A stretch of DNA of 64,000 bases, taken from positions 167,638-231,637 of the forward strand of contig DIYI01000016.1 in NCBI GenBank assembly GCA_002428965.1, read 5' to 3'. The stretch is from Jejuia sp. UBA6058. Its GTDB lineage: Bacteria; Bacteroidota; Bacteroidia; Flavobacteriales; Flavobacteriaceae. Shown in pieces: positions 25,678 through 34,347 of this stretch. Position numbers and translations under genes: made by a program. Numbering within the stretch: position 1 is the first letter of the stretch; the number at the start of each line of letters is the position of its first letter. The notes beneath the pieces were generated by a model, which saw nothing but the letters and a program-made list of their open reading frames with translations, did not search any database and was not told the origin of the DNA.

Positions 25678-26730
25678 CTATTCGATTCTTTTAAGTTTGT
25701 CAACATCCAAAACTTTAACGTTTCTACCTTCAATTTCAATAATTCCAGAACTTTTAAAGCTAGATAACGTACGTATCAAACTCTCTGTGGCAACACCAGC
25801 AACACTAGCTAAATCATTTCTTGAAATTCTAATGGAATCTTCAGGTTTTCTCCCAAGTTTTTCGGCAAACTTAAGTATAGTTAAGGCGGTTCGTTTTTTA
25901 ACAGAACTATAGGCCATTTCTAGCAACTGATTTTTTAAACCAGCCAAATCTTCATTTAATAATTGTATAAGATCTAGTGTTACATTATGATTACTACTTA
26001 CCAGTTCTTTAAACTCATCTTTTGAAATCCCTAATAAAACCGTGTCTTGAATTGCAGCTGCTGTTTCTTTGTAAGTCGTGTTTTGTGTAAAAGAGGCATA
26101 TCCGAAAAGATCGTCTTCCTTAAATAAAGAGGTTGTCAAATCTTTTCCTTGATCATCAAATTGATGACATTTTACTAAACCACGTTCAATCAAATAAATA
26201 TAGTTGGAATGCTGACCTTCTTCGTAAATAGTTTCACCCTGTTTAAACTTGTAGGTTGTACCATTGTCATCAAAAAAATTCTTAAGGTCATTTAAATTTC
26301 TTATGTCTTGTATTTCTTCAGGTTCTTCAATAATATCCTGCTCTCTAATATCCTTTAAAATTGAAGCCTTAGCTAACCTACTTTCAATAGCACTAATCAG
26401 TTCGTCCTCTTCAAAAGGTTTTGTAATATAATCGTCTGCTCCAAGATCCATTCCTTTTCTTACATCTTTGCGCTCTGTTTTGGCCGATAAAAATATAAAC
26501 GGAATATACTTGGTACTTTCTTGTTTAGATAAACCTTCCAAAACGCCATAACCATCTAATTCTGGCATCATAATATCACAAACAATAATATCCGGAATTA
26601 CTGTTAATGCCGTTTCTAACCCAGCCTTCCCATTAGGTGCAGTCACTACGTCATAGTTAGATAACTCTAGTAATTCCGCTGTATTTTCCCTTAAAATAGT
26701 ATCATCTTCTATTAAAAGTATCTTTTTCAT
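25678..26730 (-). CDS. Response regulator with receiver fused to Crp-type DNA-binding domain
   Basis: The protein has 350 residues. The receiver domain spans 1 to about 120, with acidic residues EDD at 8-10, phospho-acceptor D52 (IIVCDIMMPELDGYG) and the Lys in DDYITKPFEEDEL. A cNMP-binding beta-roll follows (about 155-270; KFKQGETIYEEGQHSNYIYL), then a C-terminal HTH_Crp (SRNDLASVAGVATESLIRTLSSF). The recognition helix again has E and R at Fnr-type contact positions. It overlaps the kinase gene by 4 bp and is clearly its partner. The fusion would let phosphorylation control binding to Fnr-like sites, replacing a FixJ-plus-FixK cascade with one protein; that comparison is inference. Confidence 0.9.
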   Translation of the reverse strand: MKKILLIEDDTILRENTAELLELSNYDVVTAPNGKAGLETALTVIPDIIVCDIMMPELDGYGVLEGLSKQESTKYIPFIFLSAKTERKDVRKGMDLGADDYITKPFEEDELISAIESRLAKASILKDIREQDIIEEPEEIQDIRNLNDLKNFFDDNGTTYKFKQGETIYEEGQHSNYIYLIERGLVKCHQFDDQGKDLTTSLFKEDDLFGYASFTQNTTYKETAAAIQDTVLLGISKDEFKELVSSNHNVTLDLIQLLNEDLAGLKNQLLEMAYSSVKKRTALTILKFAEKLGRKPEDSIRISRNDLASVAGVATESLIRTLSSFKSSGIIEIEGRNVKVLDVDKLKRIE

Positions 26731-27971
26731 TGGCTTGCTTTATTTGGCAGTGTTATGGTAAATGTACTTCCTTTATTTTCTTTACTTGTAAAACTAATGG
26801 TTCCTCCTAAATTTTCTAGGTGACTTTTCACTATGTTAAGCCCGATTCCTGTACCTTGATTTAAAAGTGCATTTTCCGCTCTAAAATAACGATTAAATAT
26901 TTGTTTTTGATCTGCTTCTGGTATGCCAATCCCTTGATCTGAAATTACAAAAACCGTATACATTTCATCTTGTTTAATATCAATATCAATGGTTGTTTCA
27001 ACAGGCGAATATTTTATCGCATTATGTACCAAATTATTCAGGGCTAATTCCACAATCTTTTCATCCTGAAACAATGAGAGTCCATCAATATTTTTGGGAT
27101 AGTTTATTTTTTGACCTTCCCTAAGCAACATATTCGCATTGTAAACTACCTCATCCAGCAACTTAGTCAATCTAAACGAACTAAATTTATAATTCACCTT
27201 GCCTGTTTCTAGTTTTTCAATGGAAAGAAAATCATTCAGGATATTATTTAAATAATGGACTTTATCCGAAATAGTTTTTAAATGTTTATCACGCTTATTT
27301 TGTTGTTCAGTCAACTTGTATTTACCCAGCAACATTGCCGAGGTTAAAATACCACTTAAAGGTGTTTTAAACTCATGAGACACAAGAGATAAGAATTTAG
27401 TTTTCAATTCATTAAGCTCTTTCTCTTTTTTAAGCGCATCGCTTATCTTATTTTGGGCTTCAATACGCTTTTTTATTTCAATATCACGGTTTTTATTCGC
27501 CTCTTTAAGTTCATTAACAGTATTCGTTAGTTCTTGCGTTCGAAGCGCTACTTTGTTTTCAAGTTGCGTATTCAATTCCTGTAAAGCTTCTTCCTGTTTT
27601 TTACGCTGGGTAATATCAATCACTAACGCCATTACATAAGTTTCATCATTAATATTTAAAGGATTTAAACCTGCCTCAACTGGAAAAGTATAGCCATCTT
27701 TATGAGCACCATACAAATCGCGCCCTCGTCCCATTTGTCTACGCTCCTTATGCTTCATAAATCCATCAACATTTGTACTGTGATGTACATGATATTTTTT
27801 TGGAATTAAAACATCCAAATGCTGATACAACAGCTCATTTTTAGGATAACCAAACATGTTTTCAGCAGAACTATTAATGGCAATAATTTTTTGCGCATCG
27901 TTAACAACAATTACCCCTTCGGAAACAGACTCAAAAAGCACATCAAAAACATCTTTATCCTTTTGAAACAT
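26727..27971 (-). CDS. PAS-domain sensor histidine kinase, FixL-like heme PAS
   Basis: This 414-residue soluble kinase has no membrane segments. A PAS domain (residues about 8-125) is followed by a coiled coil (125-180), HisKA with H189 (LSLVSHEFKTPLSGIL), and HATPase (NNLVHNAIKYSP, ISDQGIGIPEAD, GTGIGLNIVK). From remembered Bradyrhizobium FixL sequence, the PAS segment LIPKKYHVHHSTNVDGF aligns without gaps to the FixL heme region. H64 falls on the heme ligand His200, and R84 (GRGRDLYG) on Arg220, which contacts bound oxygen. It therefore probably senses oxygen through heme. It is coupled to the receiver-Crp regulator and sits divergent to the cbb3 oxidase genes. Confidence 0.88.
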   Translation of the reverse strand: MFQKDKDVFDVLFESVSEGVIVVNDAQKIIAINSSAENMFGYPKNELLYQHLDVLIPKKYHVHHSTNVDGFMKHKERRQMGRGRDLYGAHKDGYTFPVEAGLNPLNINDETYVMALVIDITQRKKQEEALQELNTQLENKVALRTQELTNTVNELKEANKNRDIEIKKRIEAQNKISDALKKEKELNELKTKFLSLVSHEFKTPLSGILTSAMLLGKYKLTEQQNKRDKHLKTISDKVHYLNNILNDFLSIEKLETGKVNYKFSSFRLTKLLDEVVYNANMLLREGQKINYPKNIDGLSLFQDEKIVELALNNLVHNAIKYSPVETTIDIDIKQDEMYTVFVISDQGIGIPEADQKQIFNRYFRAENALLNQGTGIGLNIVKSHLENLGGTISFTSKENKGSTFTITLPNKASQ

Positions 27972-28058
27972 TATTACAGTTCTATCATTTTTAAGATTTG
28001 ACTCTAAAGCTATTTTTACTTTAGAATACCTTTAAGCTCTCGTAAAAATATGCAAATC

Positions 28059-28102
28059 ATGATAGATATCATATTTTAAAATACCCCAAATTGAAATATT
28101 TG
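28059..28102 (+). promoter_or_regulatory. Fnr-type site and -7 box for ccoI
   Basis: ATGATAGATATCAT (28059-28072), an ATGAT-N4-ATCAT palindrome, is followed by AATATTTG at 28095-28102, a TAnnTTTG box with one mismatch. The centre spacing is again 33 bp. The ccoI start is 26 bp further on. No -7 box occurs at the mirrored position for the leftward kinase gene, so the site appears to serve ccoI. Confidence 0.7.
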
Positions 28103-28128
28103 CATTAGGTATATAATGAGCAAATATT

Positions 28129-30504
28129 ATGGAGACAAAAACGTGTTTCCACTGTGGTTTAGATGCCACTTCTTCGGAAATTATTTATGATGAGAAATCC
28201 TTTTGCTGTAAAGGATGTAAAACCGTTTACGAGATATTTTCTGCAAACGATTTAACCTGTTATTACGATTTAGAAAATGCTCCAGGAGCAACACCCAAGG
28301 AAATTGAAGGCAAATACAACTTCTTGGATAACGAGAAAATAGTTGAGAGTTTACTAGAGTTTAATGATGGCAACACACAAATCGCCAAACTTTATATTCC
28401 ACACATTCATTGTAGTTCCTGTATTTGGATTTTGGAGAATTTGAATAAACTAAATCCATCAATTAGTTCATCCATTGTAAATTTTGGAAAGAAAACAGTG
28501 CGGGTGAATTACAACCCCAACAGCTTTTCACTTAAAGCATTGGTAAAACTCTTAAGCTCTATTGGTTATGAGCCTTTTATCAGTTTAGATGATTACAGTG
28601 TTGGGAAAAAAAATGTAGACCGCTCCTTAATATATAAACTAGGTATTGCAGGTTTTGCCTTTGGAAATATCATGTTTTTATCCTTTCCAGAGTACTTTCA
28701 AGTGAGTGGTTTCTGGATTGAACAATATGCTCCTGTATTCAGATGGCTGATGTTTACATTCTCCCTCCCAGTAGTGTTTTATTGCTCTCAGGATTATTTT
28801 ATCTCTGCCTACAAAGGTTTAAAATCGAAGCTACTAAATATTGATGTACCTATTGCTTTGGGCGTTACCGTCTTATTTTTAAGAAGTACAGCGGAAATTG
28901 TTTTTGATATTGGTACGGGCTTTTTTGATAGTCTTTCAGGGCTTGTTTTCTTTTTATTGCTTGGGAAATTCTTCCAACAGAAAACCTATAGTTTCTTATC
29001 CTTTGAACGCGATTACAAATCGTATTTCCCTATCGGAATTACAAAAATTAATACCGACGGCAATGAAGAATCTATTCAGGTTTATGACATCAAAAAAGGC
29101 GATAGATTACTAATAAGAAATGAAGAATTGATTCCGGTAGACTGTATTTTAATTAATGGGAATGCTAGGATTGACTATAGTTTTGTTACGGGAGAATCTG
29201 ATGCAGTGTCTAAAAAATCTGGTGATAAATTATTTGCAGGCGGTAAACAAACAGAAGGTAGTATTGAAGTAGATGTACTAAAAACCGTGGAGCAAAGTTA
29301 CCTCACCCAATTGTGGAGTAATGATGTCTTTAATAAGAAAAAAGAAGATAGCTTTACCAACCTCACCAACAGTATCAGTAAGCAGTTTACAGTCGCAGTG
29401 CTCAGTATCGCAATAATAGCAACAAGTTATTGGTTAATTGTAGATAGTTCTAAAGCGTTAAATGTTTTTACTGCGGTTTTAATTATCGCTTGTCCTTGTG
29501 CTATTGCACTCGCTGCACCTTTTACTTTCGGAAACTTACTTAGGATTTTTGGAAAGTTAAAATTCTACGCGAAGAATGCCTCCGTTATTGAACAACTAGC
29601 GGCAATTGACACCATTATTTTTGATAAAACTGGGACGATTACAGCGAATAAAGAAACAGCTATTGCTTATGAAGGTGATGAACTTTCAGATGCTGAAGAG
29701 ATATTATTGAAAAGTTCGTTACGAAATTCTAATCATCCTCTGAGTCGCTCTTTGTATTCACTTTTAGAAGATAATGACATCCTAACTTTAGACGATTACC
29801 AGGAGCATATTGGAAAGGGTATTATTGCAAAACATCAAGACGATTCTATAAAAATAGGTTCTGCGCCTTTTGTGGGTTACACTAATGAAACAGCTACGCT
29901 AAACACTGCAGTTCACGTTAGCACAAACAACACCTACAAAGGTAAGTTTACTTTTTACAATAAATACAGAAAAGGAATTTCGAAGTTGTTTAAACGATTA
30001 AAAAAGGACTATGATTTAGTGATTCTCTCAGGTGATAATGCCGGTGAAAAAGAGAATTTGACCAAATTATTACCTGCAAAGACAAAGCTATTTTTTAATC
30101 AGAAGCCAGAGGATAAGTTAGAATACATAAAACATCACCAAACCTCAGGCGCAAAGGTATTGATGGTAGGTGATGGATTAAACGATGCCGGAGCATTAGC
30201 ACAAAGTGATGTGGGTATTGCAATTTCGGAAGATGTAAATGTATTTTCACCTGCTTGTGATGCCATTTTAGATGCTACTAAATTCAATCAATTATACAGT
30301 TTTATTAAAGCTTCTAAGAAAGCGATTACCATTATAAAATGGAGTTTTGTATTGTCTTTTATCTACAACTCTATCGGACTTTATTTTGCAGTTACAGGAC
30401 AATTAGCACCTGTGGTAGCGGCTATTTTGATGCCTTTAAGTTCGATTAGTATTGTGGCTTTTACGACGGTTTGCACGAACCTTTTAGGACGAAAACTAAG
30501 ATAG
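28129..30504 (+). CDS. ccoI: Copper-translocating P-type ATPase for cbb3 oxidase assembly (CcoI/FixI)
   Basis: The ATPase has 791 residues. The N-terminal cysteine-rich domain (C6, C9, C26, C27, C30; the metal-binding domain typical of CcoI) is followed by an HMA domain with HCSSC (C95, C98). Membrane helices follow, with the CPC ion channel motif at 455-457 (IACPCAIALAAP). The phosphorylation site is DKTGT with D499, and the hinge is GDGLNDAGALAQSDVG. It exports copper across the inner membrane for the CuB centre of the cbb3 oxidase. It has its own Fnr-type promoter and directly precedes ccoS and ccoNO. Confidence 0.95.
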   Translation: METKTCFHCGLDATSSEIIYDEKSFCCKGCKTVYEIFSANDLTCYYDLENAPGATPKEIEGKYNFLDNEKIVESLLEFNDGNTQIAKLYIPHIHCSSCIWILENLNKLNPSISSSIVNFGKKTVRVNYNPNSFSLKALVKLLSSIGYEPFISLDDYSVGKKNVDRSLIYKLGIAGFAFGNIMFLSFPEYFQVSGFWIEQYAPVFRWLMFTFSLPVVFYCSQDYFISAYKGLKSKLLNIDVPIALGVTVLFLRSTAEIVFDIGTGFFDSLSGLVFFLLLGKFFQQKTYSFLSFERDYKSYFPIGITKINTDGNEESIQVYDIKKGDRLLIRNEELIPVDCILINGNARIDYSFVTGESDAVSKKSGDKLFAGGKQTEGSIEVDVLKTVEQSYLTQLWSNDVFNKKKEDSFTNLTNSISKQFTVAVLSIAIIATSYWLIVDSSKALNVFTAVLIIACPCAIALAAPFTFGNLLRIFGKLKFYAKNASVIEQLAAIDTIIFDKTGTITANKETAIAYEGDELSDAEEILLKSSLRNSNHPLSRSLYSLLEDNDILTLDDYQEHIGKGIIAKHQDDSIKIGSAPFVGYTNETATLNTAVHVSTNNTYKGKFTFYNKYRKGISKLFKRLKKDYDLVILSGDNAGEKENLTKLLPAKTKLFFNQKPEDKLEYIKHHQTSGAKVLMVGDGLNDAGALAQSDVGIAISEDVNVFSPACDAILDATKFNQLYSFIKASKKAITIIKWSFVLSFIYNSIGLYFAVTGQLAPVVAAILMPLSSISIVAFTTVCTNLLGRKLR

Positions 30505-30521
30505 ATATTGAAACTGAATTT

Positions 30522-30608
30522 AGCGGATAGGTGCGTTAGGGATTGAGCAATTGTTGGAGCTCCTCGCAGAGAGCGACTTGCGAAAGCCCGACCCGATAGG
30601 GTAACGCC
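30522..30608 (+). repeat. Dispersed repeat family, copy A
   Basis: The copy begins GCGGATAGGTGCGTTAGGG and ends AAGCCCGACCC followed by GATAGGGTAACGCC. The ends GCGTTA and TAACGC are complementary, and an inner ACCC-GATA-GGGT hairpin is present. Related copies lie at 35825-35967, 37251-37396 (reverse) and 45371-45484. It ends 19 bp before the Fnr site of ccoS. It has no coding potential. Confidence 0.75.
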
Positions 30609-30626
30609 AAAGAAAATTAGATTAAC

Positions 30627-30670
30627 ATGACAAATGTCATCTTTTAAAAAGAACTATGCGGGTACTTTTG
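30627..30670 (+). promoter_or_regulatory. Fnr-type site and -7 box for ccoS-ccoNOQP
   Basis: ATGACAAATGTCAT (30627-30640) is followed by TACTTTTG (30663-30670), a perfect TAnnTTTG match. The centre spacing is 33 bp, as at the four other sites. The ccoS ATG is 21 bp further on. This should be the main promoter of the cbb3 oxidase structural genes. Confidence 0.8.
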
Positions 30671-30690
30671 ACCCATAACTTCAATTAGGT

Positions 30691-30876
30691 ATGAGTGTTA
30701 TATATATTTTACTTGCTGTGAGCATTTTAGTTGCTGTAGCGTTTTTTGTAGTGTTTGTTATTGCTGTTAAAAAAGGGCAGTTTGATGATAGCTACACCCC
30801 TTCAGTTCGCATGTTATTCGAAGACGAATTAGTCAAAGATAAAACCAACAAAACAATACTAACCAAAGAAGAATAA
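30691..30876 (+). CDS. ccoS: cbb3 oxidase maturation protein CcoS
   Basis: This 61-residue protein has one N-terminal membrane helix (MSVIYILLAVSILVAVAFFV) followed by a short cytoplasmic tail containing KKGQFDDSYTPSVRMLFEDE, the conserved CcoS motif. CcoS is needed for insertion of heme and CuB cofactors into the cbb3 oxidase. It is 9 bp from ccoNO and shares its promoter. Confidence 0.9.
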   Translation: MSVIYILLAVSILVAVAFFVVFVIAVKKGQFDDSYTPSVRMLFEDELVKDKTNKTILTKEE

Positions 30877-30885
30877 TCAACTATT

Positions 30886-33069
30886 ATGGAAGTACAACAA
30901 TTTCATTACGATAACAAAATCGTTACTAAATTTATCTACGCTACCATTGTTTTTGGGGTGGTAGGAATGGTGGTGGGCCTTTTGCTTGCCTTTATGTTTT
31001 TATTCCCCAATTTAACTGATGGCATATCGTGGTTGAGTTTTGGTCGTTTAAGACCTTTACACACCAACGCAGTGATTTTTGCCTTTGTGGGTAATGCCAT
31101 GTTTGCTGGTGTGTATTACTCCTTGCAACGACTACTTAAAACCCGCATGGCGAGTGACTTGTTGAGTAACATCAACTTCTGGGGGTGGCAGCTTATTATT
31201 GTTGCTGCAGCCATTACATTGCCTTTGGGGATTACCACATCTAAAGAATATGCGGAACTGGAATGGCCTATTGATATTGCTATTGCTTTAGTTTGGGTAG
31301 TGTTTGGTGTGAATATGATTTGGACGATTTTAAAACGCCGCCAACGTCATTTATATGTAGCTGTTTGGTTTTATATTGCCACGTTTGTTACAGTTGCTGT
31401 ACTTCATATTTTTAATAGTTTAGAACTACCTGTTAGCGGATTGAAAAGTTACTCGGTTTACGCGGGTGTGCAAGACGCACTTGTGCAATGGTGGTATGGA
31501 CATAATGCTGTAGCGTTCTTCTTAACCACTCCGTTTTTAGGACTCATGTACTATTTTATACCAAAAGCAGCTAACAGACCTGTATACTCTTATCGTTTAT
31601 CCATAGTACACTTCTGGTCGTTGATTTTCATATACATTTGGGCTGGACCTCACCACTTATTATATACGGCACTACCAGATTGGGCACAAAATTTAGGTGT
31701 TACTTTCTCCGTAATGCTATTGATGCCATCTTGGGGTGGTATGATAAATGGACTTTTAACCTTGCGTGGTGCTTGGGATAAAGTGCGTACTGATCCTGTT
31801 TTAAAATTTATGGTAGTAGCCATTACAGGATATGGTATGGCAACTTTTGAAGGCCCTACCCTTTCGCTTAAAAATGTAAATGCTATTGCCCACTTTACCG
31901 ATTGGATTATTGCTCACGTTCACGTTGGCGCTTTAGCTTGGAATGGTTTTATGGCATTCGGTATGATTTATTATCTAGTTCCTCGATTATTTAAAACTAA
32001 GCTTTATTCATTAGGAATGGCCAACTTACATTTCTGGTTGGGTACTTTGGGTATTATTATTTATGCTTTACCAATGTATGTTGCTGGATTTACACAAGCT
32101 AGTATGTGGAAGCAGTTCAATCCTGATGGCACTTTAGTTTATGGTAACTTCCTAGAAACTGTCACCCAAATTATCCCGATGTACTGGATGCGTGCTATTG
32201 GTGGCACACTATATATTGTGGGTATGTTAATTCTTGTTGTTAACGTTATTGCCACAGTAAAACGTGGTAGCAAAGTAACAGATGAGCTGGCAGAAGCACC
32301 TGCATTAGAACGCGTAACTAAAAGACGTACAGCTAGCGAAGGATGGCACACTTGGTTAGAAAGAAGACCTATTAAACTGACCATTTTTGCAACCATTGCA
32401 ATACTGATTGGTGGTATCATTCAAATAGTACCAACAATTATGGTGGAATCTAATATTCCAACTATAGCCAGTGTGAAACCTTATACACCTTTAGAATTAG
32501 AAGGTAGAGACATTTACATACGTGAAGGATGTGTGGGGTGTCACTCACAAATGATTCGTCCATTTAGAAGTGAGGTAGAGCGTTATGGTGAATATTCAAA
32601 AGCTGGAGAATACGTATACGATCATCCATTCTTATGGGGAAGTAAGCGTACAGGCCCAGATTTACATCGTGTTGGTGGCAAGTATTCTGATAACTGGCAT
32701 TTCAACCATATGTTCGATCCACAAAGTACCTCATCCGGTTCTATCATGCCACGTTACCAATGGTTAATTAAAAACGAATTGGATAAATCGCAAACCGAGT
32801 CTAAAATGGAAACTATGGTATCTCTAGGCGTTCCATACTCAGATCAAGAGATTGCCAATGCACAAGAAAGTATGCTAGAACAAGGCACTCAAATTGAGGA
32901 GAACCTGTATAGCGACCCTGATTTTGCAAGTACTTATGAAGCTAACAAGAAAGCGGCTGCTTCAAGCGGCGAAGACTTTGTAGAAATGAAGAATAGAGAA
33001 ATTGTGGCCTTAATAGCTTACTTGCAACGTATAGGTACAGATATTAAAGTAGAAACCGCACTTAAATAA
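30886..33069 (+). CDS. ccoNO: cbb3-type cytochrome c oxidase, fused subunits I and II (CcoN-CcoO)
   Basis: The product has 727 residues. The N-terminal 480 residues form the multi-helix CcoN heme-copper catalytic subunit with conserved His-containing segments (LHTNAVIFAFVGNAMFAG, GHNAVAFFLTTPFLG, WAGPHHLLYTALPDW, IAHVHVGALAWNG). After one more membrane anchor comes the CcoO monoheme cytochrome c with C549-V-G-C552-H553 and RRVGG-like KRTGPDLHRVGGKYSD plus SIMPRYQWL. The fusion of N and O is typical of Bacteroidota. The complex reduces oxygen at very low concentration and pumps protons in the inner membrane. All expected heme ligand regions are present. Confidence 0.95.
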   Translation: MEVQQFHYDNKIVTKFIYATIVFGVVGMVVGLLLAFMFLFPNLTDGISWLSFGRLRPLHTNAVIFAFVGNAMFAGVYYSLQRLLKTRMASDLLSNINFWGWQLIIVAAAITLPLGITTSKEYAELEWPIDIAIALVWVVFGVNMIWTILKRRQRHLYVAVWFYIATFVTVAVLHIFNSLELPVSGLKSYSVYAGVQDALVQWWYGHNAVAFFLTTPFLGLMYYFIPKAANRPVYSYRLSIVHFWSLIFIYIWAGPHHLLYTALPDWAQNLGVTFSVMLLMPSWGGMINGLLTLRGAWDKVRTDPVLKFMVVAITGYGMATFEGPTLSLKNVNAIAHFTDWIIAHVHVGALAWNGFMAFGMIYYLVPRLFKTKLYSLGMANLHFWLGTLGIIIYALPMYVAGFTQASMWKQFNPDGTLVYGNFLETVTQIIPMYWMRAIGGTLYIVGMLILVVNVIATVKRGSKVTDELAEAPALERVTKRRTASEGWHTWLERRPIKLTIFATIAILIGGIIQIVPTIMVESNIPTIASVKPYTPLELEGRDIYIREGCVGCHSQMIRPFRSEVERYGEYSKAGEYVYDHPFLWGSKRTGPDLHRVGGKYSDNWHFNHMFDPQSTSSGSIMPRYQWLIKNELDKSQTESKMETMVSLGVPYSDQEIANAQESMLEQGTQIEENLYSDPDFASTYEANKKAAASSGEDFVEMKNREIVALIAYLQRIGTDIKVETALK

Positions 33070-33089
33070 CCATTAAAAAAGAGAGAATC

Positions 33090-33275
33090 ATGTTGAAATT
33101 TGTAAAAAACCACATGGAAAGTATCACAGGTATAGAAATCTATCCTATTATTTCCTTATTGATATTTTTCATCTTTTTCGTATTACTTTTTTGGTGGGTA
33201 GTAACTGCAAAAAAAGACTACATAAAACGAGTGAGCAACTTACCATTAGACAACCAAAATAACGACATATTATGA
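33090..33275 (+). CDS. ccoQ: cbb3 oxidase small subunit CcoQ-like
   Basis: This 61-residue single-span membrane protein has a helix at about residues 18-40 (IYPIISLLIFFIFFVLLFWW), then TAKKDYIKRVSNLPLD, typical of the FixQ/CcoQ subunit that stabilises the complex. It lies 20 bp after ccoNO and overlaps ccoP by 4 bp. Confidence 0.85.
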   Translation: MLKFVKNHMESITGIEIYPIISLLIFFIFFVLLFWWVVTAKKDYIKRVSNLPLDNQNNDIL

Positions 33276-34234
33276 GAAATTTAGTTCCATCCTGGATTCG
33301 CGTTCCTGTAGTTTTCTTTATCATTTTTGGAGCTGTTGAATTCTTTATAGATTCTGGAGAAAAGCCAGCATTTATCGAATATCCCGTAGTACTATTATTT
33401 CTCCTTTTAGTACTGCTTATATTGATTGCCATTGAAGCCATTGTCGGTGCTTTGGAAAATGTAATGATGCATAAGTTGGATGAGGAAGCTAAAGTTAAAT
33501 TTTTAGCAGAAAAAGAAAAAGCTTATGAATTTAAATGGTTTAAAGACACTTACAAAAAACTTCTTGGACAAAAACCTATTGAAGAAGAAGGTGAAATCAT
33601 CTTAGACCATAACTATGATGGTATTAAAGAATTAGACAACAGCTTGCCGCCTTGGTGGTTGTATGGTTTTTATGCCACTATAATTTTTGCTGCCATCTAT
33701 TTGGTACGCTTTCACATATTTGATGGCGATTCTCAATTGGATGAACTTGAAATTGAATTAGCAGAAGCCAAAACTGCTGTTGAAGCATATAAAAAAACAG
33801 CTAAAGATTTAGTAGATGTAAATACAGTAGTATTGCTAACGGATGCAGATGATTTAAGCACTGGTAAATCTATTTTTGAGACCAACTGCGTAGCATGTCA
33901 TATGGCTGATGGTGGTGGCGGTATTGGACCAAACTTAACAGATGAATATTGGATTCTAGGTGGAGGTATTAAAAATGTATTTAATACTGTTTCAGAAGGT
34001 GGACGTTCTGGAAAAGGTATGATTCCTTGGAAAGCACAGTTAAAACCTTCCCAAATAGCAAAAGTATCTAGTTATGTGTTAACGCTACAAGGTACCACAC
34101 CAGCAAACCCTAAAGCTCCTGAAGGTGATATTTGGGTTGACGAAAGTGCAGAAACCGACACAGATACAGCTACTAAAGAAGCACAAACTGAAACTACCGA
34201 GACCGCGGTTACAGAAGAAGCAGTTACTGAATAA
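33272..34234 (+). CDS. ccoP: cbb3 oxidase cytochrome c subunit III (CcoP), monoheme
   Basis: The protein has 320 residues. Two membrane helices lie near the N-terminus (about 10-25 and 32-52) and a third near 130-150, preceded by DHNYDGIKELDNSLPPWWLYGF, the conserved CcoP N-terminal motif. There is one cytochrome c domain with CVACH starting at C206 and GPNLTDEYWILGGG. Proteobacterial CcoP carries two c hemes; only one CxxCH is present here, as usual in Bacteroidota. The C-terminal 30 residues are a Thr/Glu-rich tail. It passes electrons to CcoO/CcoN. The ATGA overlap with ccoQ indicates translational coupling. Confidence 0.93.
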   Translation: MRNLVPSWIRVPVVFFIIFGAVEFFIDSGEKPAFIEYPVVLLFLLLVLLILIAIEAIVGALENVMMHKLDEEAKVKFLAEKEKAYEFKWFKDTYKKLLGQKPIEEEGEIILDHNYDGIKELDNSLPPWWLYGFYATIIFAAIYLVRFHIFDGDSQLDELEIELAEAKTAVEAYKKTAKDLVDVNTVVLLTDADDLSTGKSIFETNCVACHMADGGGGIGPNLTDEYWILGGGIKNVFNTVSEGGRSGKGMIPWKAQLKPSQIAKVSSYVLTLQGTTPANPKAPEGDIWVDESAETDTDTATKEAQTETTETAVTEEAVTE

Positions 34235-34270
34235 TAGCACTAAACCAAACCAAGCTAAACACTTATGACC

Positions 34271-34332
34271 AACCTATAAGTTTCCCTAGTCTAACTAACT
34301 AACTCAATTACATAATGGGATACTTATAGGTT
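34271..34332 (+). other. Long stem-loop between ccoP and ccoG
   Basis: AACCTATAAGT-T-TCCC (34271-34286) is complementary to GGGA-T-ACTTATAGGTT (34317-34332), giving 15 pairs with one T-T mismatch and a 30-nt loop containing repeated CTAA units. It ends 15 bp before the GTG start of ccoG. It could moderate transcription or mRNA stability between the structural genes and the assembly genes. The T-run after it is short, so strong termination is doubtful. Confidence 0.5.
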
Positions 34333-34347
34333 TTAAAAAATTGCAAA

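Noticed and set aside
33272..34234. CcoP missing a heme as damage
   Set aside because: A single CxxCH is the usual state in Bacteroidota CcoP proteins, and the reading frame is intact.
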